A stretch of 64,000 bases of DNA from Streptococcus mitis (GTDB lineage: Bacteria; Bacillota; Bacilli; Lactobacillales; Streptococcaceae): contig NZ_LBMT01000001.1 of assembly GCF_002005545.1 (NCBI RefSeq), forward strand, positions 766,301 to 830,300, read 5' to 3'. Shown piece by piece: positions 56,162 through 64,000 of the stretch. Below the pieces are notes generated by a model. The model did not search any database, was not told where the DNA came from, and saw only the letters and a list, made by a program, of their open reading frames with translations. How positions within the stretch are numbered: the first letter of the stretch is position 1; each line of letters begins with the position of its first letter. Both the position numbers and the translations under genes were made by a program.

Positions 56162-57585
56162 AATTTAAGTTATTAAAGGTTATTAATGGATATGAATCAA
56201 AACTATTTGAGTTTGGTGAAAAAACAGAAATTCATAGTGATATCAATAGCGTGGGAAAATCAACATTGTTACGCTTATTATTTTATGCAATGGGATATCC
56301 AATACCGTCTACGAAAAAAATTAGATTTTCAAAATTACAAACTAAACTAGTCCTTGAAACTGAAAAAGAGATTATTTTAAGTCGCAGAGATAATAATATT
56401 TTGCTTGAAATAGAAGGTGTCACAGAAAACTTAGAATTGCCAAGAGATTTATATTATATTTTGGGTAAAGTATTTGAAACTAATAATATTAATGTTCTAG
56501 AAAGTCTTCTAGGGTGTATATATTTAGATCAAGATAAGGGGTGGACATTACTAAATAGAGGGACAGTCATTGGAGGAATAAAATTTAAGGTTGAAACTTT
56601 AATAGAGGGCATATCAGAAAAAGATATAGCTAATTTAAAAATAGAAGTAGAAAAAATAACATCTGAATTAAAGCGACTTAAAGAGCTACAAAAGATTGTA
56701 TTATTTCAGAGTGAGAATTTTAACCTAATGGAACAAAGTAATTTCCAAAGCAATAAGAGCTCAGATATAGAAAAAGACATTTTGATTGTTAGGAGTAATA
56801 AAAACGAGTTATTAAAAAAATTATCAACTTTGAAAGAACTTGCTACAAAAAATGAAGGCTATCTTTCATATATCGAGAGCCTGGGGTTGAGTGTGCGATG
56901 CTCGACAGGGGAAATAGTTGAACTAAGTAGAGATAACATTTTAGGTTTTGATGATATACAAAAAATAATTGATTTACGAATATTTCATTTAAATCAAGAA
57001 ATTGATAAATTATCCAAAAGAGAAATTGAACTCAAACAAGAAATTGAAAATTCTCAATACCTTGTCAGAGTTGAGAATCCTATTAAATTATTTGAGCAAC
57101 GTTTACAACTTATAGTGGCACCCAGAGAAATTATTGAGGATGAAATTCGAAGGTTAAAGAAACGAAAGAAAGAACTTGAAAATTATATAAAAATTTCTTT
57201 ACGTGATGATACTAATCAAAATCTTTTTGATAACATTTTAAAATTTGCTACAAAGTTAGGTGTTGAAGAATATTTGAATATAGATAAAAATTTTGTATTT
57301 ACCTCAGATTTGAAATCCCTAAGTGGAACGGTGTTACATAAATTAGTATTTTGCTATAAAATGGCATATATAACGGAAATTCAAAAATACTTAGGGATTA
57401 CCCTCCCAATAGTGCTTGATTCTCCTAGCGGGAGAGAGGTTGATCAAAAGAATATTGAGGACATGTTTAATATTTTGAATACAGATTTTAGATACAATCA
57501 GATTATTATCGCATCGATATTTAAGTATAGTGAATTTGATGCAGATAAACTTATCGATATACAGGAAAGTCTATTGGAACAATAA
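56158..57585 (+). CDS. SMC/Rad50-like coiled-coil ATPase, LmuB-like component
   Basis: The 475 residues comprise Walker A SVGKST (31-36, with Asp28 where the first Gly is usual), two coiled-coil arms (about 160-200 and 290-345) around a short hinge, an ABC-like signature SLSGTVLHKLVF near 397 and Walker B LPIVLDSPSGREVD near 423-436. This is the head-coil-head plan of SMC/RecN-type ATPases in a short form. It would sense DNA or phage structures and control the upstream nuclease (inference from Lamassu and ABC-type conflict systems). Confidence 0.75.
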   Translation: MKFKLLKVINGYESKLFEFGEKTEIHSDINSVGKSTLLRLLFYAMGYPIPSTKKIRFSKLQTKLVLETEKEIILSRRDNNILLEIEGVTENLELPRDLYYILGKVFETNNINVLESLLGCIYLDQDKGWTLLNRGTVIGGIKFKVETLIEGISEKDIANLKIEVEKITSELKRLKELQKIVLFQSENFNLMEQSNFQSNKSSDIEKDILIVRSNKNELLKKLSTLKELATKNEGYLSYIESLGLSVRCSTGEIVELSRDNILGFDDIQKIIDLRIFHLNQEIDKLSKREIELKQEIENSQYLVRVENPIKLFEQRLQLIVAPREIIEDEIRRLKKRKKELENYIKISLRDDTNQNLFDNILKFATKLGVEEYLNIDKNFVFTSDLKSLSGTVLHKLVFCYKMAYITEIQKYLGITLPIVLDSPSGREVDQKNIEDMFNILNTDFRYNQIIIASIFKYSEFDADKLIDIQESLLEQ

Positions 57586-57709
57586 TTTTTTTAGAAATCA
57601 GCTTACTACACAGTAAACTCAGTCAATTTGTTCCTACATCTCCCCTCACGACACCATCGGCTGGGTAGCAAAGAAATAAAAAGTCCTGTCACTTTCTCCC
57701 CCTTAACCT

Positions 57710-57738
57710 TTGACTATTCCGCAAAATTATCGTAAAAT
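57710..57738 (+). promoter_or_regulatory. rpoE promoter
   Basis: TTGACT (57710-57715), 17-base spacer, TAAAAT (57733-57738). Downstream, GAGTAAA / TTTACTC (57741-57778) can form a leader hairpin. The rest of 57586-57709 shows no gene. Confidence 0.8.
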
Positions 57739-57810
57739 AAAGAGTAAATGATAAAATGAGGTCAGAGTCTGTTTACTCTGGCGATAGTAGTATAAATGAG
57801 GAGAAACGCT

Positions 57811-58398
57811 TTGGAATTAGAAGTATTTGCTGGGCAAGAAAAAAGTGAACTATCTATGATTGAGGTAGCGCGTGCTATCTTGGAACTTCGTGGTCGCGAT
57901 CATGAGATGCATTTTAGCGATCTTGTAAACGAAATTCAAAACTACCTTGGAACATCAAACAGCGATATCCGTGAAGCCTTGCCTTTGTTCTACACAGAGT
58001 TGAACTTTGACGGTAGCTTCATCTCACTTGGAGACAATAAATGGGGCCTTCGTTCATGGTATGGTGTGGACGAAATCGACGAAGAAATCATCGCTCTTGA
58101 AGAAAATGACGACGATGAAGTAGCACCAAAAGCTAAGAAAAAACGCGTCAATGCCTTCATGGATGGTGATTCAGATGCCATTGACTACAATGCAGATGAT
58201 CCAGAAGACGAAGATGCATACGAAGCAGATCCAGCTCTTTCATATGATGATGAAAATCCAGATGATGAGAAAAATGAAGTGGAAGCTTACGATGCAGAAA
58301 TCAACGAAATCGCCCCAGATGACTTGGGTGAAGACGTGGATCTCAACGAAGAAGACGACGAGTTTTCAGATGATGATACTGAAAACATCGAGGAATAA
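57811..58398 (+). CDS. rpoE: RNA polymerase delta subunit
   Basis: These 195 residues comprise a folded N-terminal HARE-HTH domain (1-95, [20 protein letters not shown]) and a highly acidic Asp/Glu tail (95-195), the two-part plan of Firmicute delta. Delta speeds recycling of RNA polymerase. TTG 57811 gives the family N terminus and follows GAGGAGA; the ATG at 57796 is in frame but lies before that site. Confidence 0.95.
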   Translation: MELEVFAGQEKSELSMIEVARAILELRGRDHEMHFSDLVNEIQNYLGTSNSDIREALPLFYTELNFDGSFISLGDNKWGLRSWYGVDEIDEEIIALEENDDDEVAPKAKKKRVNAFMDGDSDAIDYNADDPEDEDAYEADPALSYDDENPDDEKNEVEAYDAEINEIAPDDLGEDVDLNEEDDEFSDDDTENIEE

Positions 58399-58408
58399 AA
58401 GTTAGCTA

Positions 58409-58437
58409 TTGACAATTATCCTATTTTTAGGTATCAT
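58409..58437 (+). promoter_or_regulatory. pyrG promoter
   Basis: TTGACA (58409-58414), 17-base spacer, TATCAT (58432-58437). The likely start is the GGGC at 58445. Confidence 0.85.
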
Positions 58438-58444
58438 ATTGTTC

Positions 58445-58500
58445 GGGCACCTCTTTTAGAGGTCGGGGCTCCCTAGTTCTTAGGGAGCTATTTTTGTTTT
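58445..58500 (+). promoter_or_regulatory. pyrG attenuator leader (CTP-sensed)
   Basis: The transcript would begin GGGC, then a small ACCTC / GAGGT hairpin and the terminator GCTCCCTA / TAGGGAGC with TTTTT (58468-58494). In B. subtilis pyrG, low CTP makes polymerase add extra G residues at a GGGC start; these pair with the pyrimidine-rich terminator arm and prevent termination. The same parts are present here, so the same control is likely. Confidence 0.75.
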
Positions 58501-58622
58501 TTCAAGAAGTTATCTTCTTGTATTTTGGTTGTGAATCTGGTGCAGTCGTCCCAGATTATTCTTATTAGTAGGGTCTTGTTTTCTATGTCCCCTCGTAGTT
58601 AACAGGGCCTTGAGCATTTTAG

Positions 58623-60242
<1,620 letters not shown>

Positions 60243-60251
60243 CAAAATCAG

Positions 60252-60282
60252 AACCTTTGAGAAGAATCTCAGAGGTTTTTTG
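60252..60282 (+). terminator. pyrG terminator
   Basis: AACCTTTGAGA / TCTCAGAGGTT followed by TTTT. Confidence 0.85.
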
Positions 60283-60361
60283 CTTGCATATTTAGGATAA
60301 GATTTGCAAAATAAAAACATAGTGATATAATTAACATAAAAAATCCTAAGGAGGATTTACA

Positions 60362-61438
60362 ATGAAAAAAATCACATTATTTGGTTTGTCTCTAGCAGGC
60401 CTAGCTTTACTGACTTTTCCTCATTCAGGGCAGGCATTTGAGCTTAAAGAAGAATGGGTTGTTAAGTGTGGAGTGCAGTATCAAGATGGCAAGATTCTTC
60501 GGTTTAACAATGGTCATGAAGTGGATATCAAAGTCTTGGATTTGCCAAAAACCGAGAAAATCGAGTGGACAGTTAGTCTCAATGGTCAAGATCAGACTGT
60601 CAATTTCCTAGGTCAAGAAAAGGACAAGTCTATGATCGGGGAAGAAGGGCGTTACCTGAATTTCTATGTTCCATATGGCTATAGAGGAGATATCAAGGTA
60701 GAGGCCAAGAGCGGAAACGAAGTGAAGACCTGGTCAACGAAAGTTGTGGATGATATTCATAATGATAGTGGAAAGAGAGGTTACTATCGTATTGAAGAAT
60801 CAAATAATCAATACACTTACCTCGATGCTAAATGGGATTATCAAACCAAGACTTACACTGCCACTTTACCAGAGACTGTTAATGGTCAAAAAGTTTTTGC
60901 TTGGGCAAATTATGACAATGACGAGTTGAAACTAGAAAAACTAAAATCTATCAGTCATAAATATGATGATGGAGGATCTTTCAAAGAACTTTATCCGATT
61001 GTAAAAGCAGAAAGCTGGTTAAAATCAAACCAAAACTGGTACTATCAAAAACAAGGTCAATTAGTACAGAATGCTTGGGTTAAAGACAAGGAAACTTGGT
61101 ACTTTATGAATGATAAAGGAGTCATGTTCAATCAAACTTGGCTTTATCAAGGTAGCAACTGGTATGCCTTTAAATCATCAGGAGCCATGATTGCGAGTGA
61201 CTGGCTTTACGATCAAGGCAAGTGGTACTATTTATCAACTTCAGGAGCCATGAAAGAAAGCACTTGGGTTTATGACAAGGGAGAATGGTATTATGTAAGT
61301 TCTTCTGGTGCCATGCTAGCGAATGATTGGGTCAAAGATAATGGCAAGTGGTATTATCTAGCTTCATCAGGTAAGATGCTTCGTAATACTTACACACCTG
61401 ATGGTTACTACGTTGGCAACTCAGGCGCCTGGCAATAA
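60362..61438 (+). CDS. Choline-binding surface protein with unrecognised N-terminal domain
   Basis: The 358 residues comprise a signal peptide (1-25, ending SGQA), an N-terminal domain of about 190 residues that I do not recognise (predicted beta-rich, with GYRGDIKVEAKSGNEV and KWDYQTKTYTATLPE), then about six to seven choline-binding repeats from residue 218 (SNQNWYYQKQGQLVQNAWV, QGKWYYLSTSGAMKESTWV, NGKWYYLASSGKML). The repeats bind phosphocholine of teichoic acids and hold the protein on the wall. AAGGAGG precedes the ATG. Choline-binding proteins are typical of the pneumococcus/mitis group. Confidence 0.9.
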   Translation: MKKITLFGLSLAGLALLTFPHSGQAFELKEEWVVKCGVQYQDGKILRFNNGHEVDIKVLDLPKTEKIEWTVSLNGQDQTVNFLGQEKDKSMIGEEGRYLNFYVPYGYRGDIKVEAKSGNEVKTWSTKVVDDIHNDSGKRGYYRIEESNNQYTYLDAKWDYQTKTYTATLPETVNGQKVFAWANYDNDELKLEKLKSISHKYDDGGSFKELYPIVKAESWLKSNQNWYYQKQGQLVQNAWVKDKETWYFMNDKGVMFNQTWLYQGSNWYAFKSSGAMIASDWLYDQGKWYYLSTSGAMKESTWVYDKGEWYYVSSSGAMLANDWVKDNGKWYYLASSGKMLRNTYTPDGYYVGNSGAWQ

Positions 61439-61443
61439 GAATC

Positions 61444-61556
61444 ATACTCTTCGAAAATCTCTTCAAACCACGTCAGCTTCATCCACAACCTCAAAACGCT
61501 GTTTTGAGCAACCTGCGGCTAGCTTCCTAGTTTACTCTTTGATTTTCATTGAGTAT
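61444..61556 (+). repeat. BOX element, boxA-boxC type (copy 3)
   Basis: This 113-bp element opens ATACTCTTCGAAAATCTCTT and closes CATTGAGTAT, with AAACCACGTCAGC and CTGCGGCTAGCTTCCTAG. It has the same orientation and length as copy 1. It follows the choline-binding protein by 5 bases. Confidence 0.88.
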
Positions 61557-61559
61557 AAG

Positions 61560-61590
61560 AAGTCCTTTTCCTTAAAGGAAGAGGCTTTTT
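61560..61590 (+). terminator. Terminator next to BOX copy 3
   Basis: AAGTCCTTTTCC / GGAAGAGGCTT (one bulge, G-T pairs) followed by TTTTT. It parallels the hairpin after BOX copy 1. Confidence 0.65.
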
Positions 61591-61642
61591 ACTTGCTTTT
61601 CTGCTGCTTCCTCATTTGTCCTAAAGCCTTTTTTGTGTTAAA

Positions 61643-61942
61643 ATGAATGGTATGAAAGCTAAAAAAATGTGGATGGCAGGCTTGGCTCTGCTTGGTATTG
61701 GTAGCCTTGCCCTTGCTACGAAAAAAGTTGCAGATGACCGTAAGCTCATGAAGACTCAGGAAGAATTGACAGCAATTGTGCGAGACCATTTTTCAGACAT
61801 GGGGGAAATTGCGACCCTATATGTTCAAGTTTATGAAAGCAGTCTAGAGAGCTTGGTTGGTGGCGTCATTTTTGAGGATGGCCGTCATTATACCTTTGTC
61901 TATGAAAATGAAGACCTAGTCTATGAGGAGGAAGTCTTATGA
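61643..61942 (+). CDS. DUF4651 membrane-anchored protein
   Basis: The 99 residues comprise an N-terminal membrane helix (KKMWMAGLALLGIGSLALA, about 6-24) and an exposed domain ending FVYENEDLVYEEEVL, matching the streptococcal DUF4651 family. An ATG at 61652 in the same frame is an alternative start. The end overlaps the thioredoxin gene by 4 bases, suggesting a joint role at the membrane, perhaps redox-related (inference). Confidence 0.75.
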   Translation: MNGMKAKKMWMAGLALLGIGSLALATKKVADDRKLMKTQEELTAIVRDHFSDMGEIATLYVQVYESSLESLVGGVIFEDGRHYTFVYENEDLVYEEEVL

Positions 61943-62256
61943 TACAACCAGCAAGTTTAGAAGAATTAGCATCTTTAGTGGAAAAAGATGGGAAGAAAGT
62001 CTTTCTTTTTGTAGCAGACTGGTGTGGCGATTGTCGTTATATCTATCCTGCCTTACCAGAAATTGAGGAGACCAATCCAGAGTTTACCTTTATTCGAGTG
62101 GATAGAGACCAGTATATGGATTTGGCCAAACTCTGGGATGTATATGGAATCCCCAGCCTTGTTGTACTAGAAAAGGACAAGGAAATCGGCCGTTTTGTTA
62201 ATCGCGATCGTAAAAGCAAGCAACAAATTAATGACTTTTTAGCAGGATTGAAATAG
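61939..62256 (+). CDS. Thioredoxin-family protein
   Basis: These 105 residues have active site WCGDCRY (Cys29 and Cys32) and cis-proline in GIPSLVVL near 74, a compact thioredoxin fold without signal peptide, so it is cytoplasmic. CGDC differs from the canonical CGPC and usually shifts redox potential. It is coupled to the DUF4651 gene and 15 bases before ytpR. Confidence 0.9.
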   Translation: MIQPASLEELASLVEKDGKKVFLFVADWCGDCRYIYPALPEIEETNPEFTFIRVDRDQYMDLAKLWDVYGIPSLVVLEKDKEIGRFVNRDRKSKQQINDFLAGLK

Positions 62257-62271
62257 GAGAAAATAGAAACA

Positions 62272-62898
62272 ATGATTTTTACATATAACAAAGAACATGT
62301 CGGCGATGTCCTTATGGTCATCGCGAAAAATAGCGGAGATGTCAAACTGGACGTGGAGCGCAAAGGCAAGGTGGCTCGTGTTTTCCTCAAAGAAACTGGA
62401 GAAACAGTTGCTTGGAATATTTTTGAAGTTTCAAATTTGTTTGAAATTGCAGAGCGCGGTCAAGTCTTTTTGTCAGATGAGCAAGTAGCACGTTTAAACC
62501 AAGAGTTGCAGGCAGAAGGTTTTACAGAAGAAATTGTCAATGACAAGGAACCTAAGTTTGTTGTTGGTGAAATTGTCGAGATGGTAGCTCATCCAGATAG
62601 TGACCACCTCAACATCTGCCAAGTTGCAGTCGCAAGTGACAAGACAGTGCAAATCGTAGCAGGGGCTCCCAATGCGCGTGTGGGATTGAAAACCATTGTA
62701 GCTCTTCCAGGAGCTATGATGCCCAAAGGCAATCTTATTTTCCCAGGTGAGCTTCGTGGCGAAAAGAGTTTTGGCATGATGTGTAGCCCTCGTGAATTGC
62801 ATTTGCCAAATGCTCCGCAAAAACGTGGTATTATTGAATTATCAGAAGACCAAGTTGTCGGGACTCCATTTGATCCAGCTAAGCACTGGACTGCCTAA
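62272..62898 (+). CDS. ytpR: YtpR-type tRNA-binding-domain protein
   Basis: The 208 residues comprise an N-terminal DUF4479 region (1-95) and a C-terminal EMAP/tRNA-binding domain (VGEIVEMVAHPDSDHLNICQVAV, IVAGAPNARVGLKTIVALPGAMMP, SFGMMCSPREL) like the one at the start of PheT. Its role is unknown; it may bind structured RNA. Part of the thioredoxin operon. Confidence 0.88.
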   Translation: MIFTYNKEHVGDVLMVIAKNSGDVKLDVERKGKVARVFLKETGETVAWNIFEVSNLFEIAERGQVFLSDEQVARLNQELQAEGFTEEIVNDKEPKFVVGEIVEMVAHPDSDHLNICQVAVASDKTVQIVAGAPNARVGLKTIVALPGAMMPKGNLIFPGELRGEKSFGMMCSPRELHLPNAPQKRGIIELSEDQVVGTPFDPAKHWTA

Positions 62899-62939
62899 GA
62901 AGTTGTTAGTATCTGATAGACCAGCTAGAAGGAAATAAG

Positions 62940-63701
62940 ATGGCAAAAAATGTTGTGATTACAGGAGCGACATCAGGTATTGGTGAAGCAATTGCGCGTG
63001 CTTATTTGGAGCAGGGTGAGAATGTCGTTCTAACTGGACGACGGACAGATAGACTAGAAGCTCTTAAGTCGGAGTTTGCAGAAGTCTTTCCAAATCAAAC
63101 AGTTTGGACTTTTCCGCTAGATGTCACGGATATGACCATGGTAAAGACTGTCTGCTCTGATATTCTAGAAACGATAGGGAAGATTGACATTTTGGTTAAT
63201 AACGCCGGACTGGCTCTTGGCTTGGCTCCCTATCAAGACTATGAAGAGCTGGATATGTTGACCATGCTGGATACCAATGTCAAAGGTTTGATGGCAGTCA
63301 CTCGCTCTTTCTTGCCAGCAATGGTAAAAGCCAATCAAGGACATATCATCAACATGGGGTCAACCGCAGGAATCTACGCCTATGCGGGTGCTGCTGTTTA
63401 TTCAGCTACCAAGGCAGCGGTTAAGACCTTTTCGGATGGACTGCGAATTGATACCATCGCAACGGATATCAAGGTTACAACCATTCAGCCTGGAATTGTC
63501 GAAACAGATTTTTCAACGGTACGTTTTCATGGTGACAAAGAGCGGGCTGCGACGGTTTATCAGGGAATTGAGGCCTTGCAAGCTCAGGATGTTGCAGACA
63601 CAGTAGTCTATGTGACCAGTCAACCTCGTCGTGTGCAGATTACAGATATGACCATTATGGCCAATCAACAGGCGACAGGATTTATGGTTCATAAAAAGTA
63701 A
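62940..63701 (+). CDS. Short-chain dehydrogenase/reductase (YdfG-like)
   Basis: This 253-residue SDR has TGATSGIGEA (8-17), NNAGLALG near 91, catalytic Ser in INMGSTAGIYAY near 138 and Tyr-x-x-x-Lys in YSATKAAV near 153-157, followed by QPGIVETDFS. The pattern resembles NADP-dependent 3-hydroxy acid dehydrogenase YdfG. AGAAGGAAA precedes the ATG. A terminator follows. Confidence 0.92.
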   Translation: MAKNVVITGATSGIGEAIARAYLEQGENVVLTGRRTDRLEALKSEFAEVFPNQTVWTFPLDVTDMTMVKTVCSDILETIGKIDILVNNAGLALGLAPYQDYEELDMLTMLDTNVKGLMAVTRSFLPAMVKANQGHIINMGSTAGIYAYAGAAVYSATKAAVKTFSDGLRIDTIATDIKVTTIQPGIVETDFSTVRFHGDKERAATVYQGIEALQAQDVADTVVYVTSQPRRVQITDMTIMANQQATGFMVHKK

Positions 63702-63713
63702 AAAATTTTCTCG

Positions 63714-63743
63714 AAAAGTTACAAATTTCTGTAACTTTTTTTG
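63714..63743 (+). terminator. Rho-independent terminator
   Basis: AAAAGTTACA / TGTAACTTTT followed by TTT, directly upstream of the ssbB cin-box. Confidence 0.88.
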
Positions 63744-63749
63744 ATTTCC

Positions 63750-63757
63750 TACGAATA
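63750..63757 (+). promoter_or_regulatory. ComX (SigX) cin-box of ssbB
   Basis: TACGAATA, a perfect match to the competence late-gene promoter element, 20 bases before the start codon. It marks ssbB as competence-induced. Confidence 0.93.
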
Positions 63758-63777
63758 GATAAGTAGGAGGAAAAAAT

Positions 63778-64000
63778 ATGTATAATAAAGTTATCATGAT
63801 TGGACGTTTAACGTCTACACCAGAATTGCATAAAACCAACAATGACAAGTCAGTAGCGCGAGCAACTATCGCTGTAAATCGTCGTTACAAAGACCAAAAC
63901 GGTGAACGCGAAGCTGATTTTGTCAATATGGTCCTTTGGGGCAGACTAGCAGAAAGCTTGGCTAGCTACGCAACTAAAGGTAGTCTCATTTCAGTGGATG
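63778..64000 (+). CDS. ssbB: Competence-induced single-stranded DNA-binding protein, 3'-truncated by window edge
   Basis: 74 codons are visible: MYNKVIMIGRLTSTPELHKT, then the OB-fold core ADFVNMVLWGRLAESLASYA. It matches streptococcal SsbB, which coats incoming DNA during transformation. AGTAGGAGG precedes the ATG and a perfect cin-box lies upstream. The remainder, about 55 residues, lies outside the window. Confidence 0.95.
   Translation, partial: MYNKVIMIGRLTSTPELHKTNNDKSVARATIAVNRRYKDQNGEREADFVNMVLWGRLAESLASYATKGSLISVD

Overview
The window is a low-GC Firmicute chromosome segment, almost certainly from the Streptococcus mitis/pneumoniae group. Support comes from BOX repeats carrying the classic boxA core, a choline-binding surface protein, piu iron-uptake genes, blpRH and the blp tail, ccrZ-trmB, competence ssbB with a ComX (cin) box, and the CIRCE-controlled hrcA-grpE-dnaK-dnaJ locus. 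Gene content is close to S. pneumoniae. As far as I remember the pneumococcal gene order, it is rearranged here, which favours S. mitis or a close relative over S. pneumoniae itself. No tRNA, rRNA or CRISPR array was seen.

Layout. 1-1640: end of an ABC transporter operon. 1700-1870: BOX repeat and terminator. 1960-8130: a tightly overlapping housekeeping run (UPF0154, murI, rdgB fusion, phosphoesterase, CBS protein, xerD-like, scpA, scpB, rluB, yidD). 8344-12059: piu iron transporter on the minus strand. 12203-14880: galE, pepA and an immunity-like gene. 14974-20520: Na/Pi transporter, pgk, a FUSC-type exporter, glnR-glnA with a GlnR operator. 20640-22082: PadR regulator with two DUF2812 proteins. 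22100-28581: heat-shock locus with two CIRCE operators. 28861-31413: HIT protein and an Ecs-like ABC transporter. 31477-37578: a reduced blp bacteriocin locus. 37739-39165: ccrZ-trmB. 39291-44901: rimP-nusA-ylxR-ylxQ-infB-rbfA. 45046-48106: small operons (EcsC-like, DUF1858/DUF438 hemerythrin-PAS). 48109-49649: complete IS30-family element with a 14-bp target duplication. 50190-54860: T-box-led operon ending in valS. 55127-57585: two-gene nuclease/SMC-ATPase defence cassette. 57811-60242: rpoE and pyrG with an attenuator leader. 60362-61438: choline-binding protein. 61643-64000: DUF4651 protein, thioredoxin, YtpR, SDR and the start of ssbB.

Most notable observations. (1) Two homologous RNA-like elements of about 135 nt, in opposite orientation, flank the dnaK-dnaJ segment (24165-24299 plus strand, 28624-28760 minus strand). 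Both fold on paper into the same closing stem, inner stem and three hairpins. Stem sequences differ by compensatory changes while junction nucleotides are conserved. (2) An AT-rich two-gene cassette between valS and rpoE pairs a Cap4/DUF4297-like nuclease with a coiled-coil SMC-like ATPase, resembling a compact Lamassu-type system. (3) The first gene of the T-box operon carries one in-frame TGA in an otherwise intact reading frame. (4) The blp locus keeps the regulator, kinase and membrane-protein tail, but no pheromone, exporter or double-glycine bacteriocin gene is visible. All functional statements rest on reading motifs by eye; no search or folding program was run.
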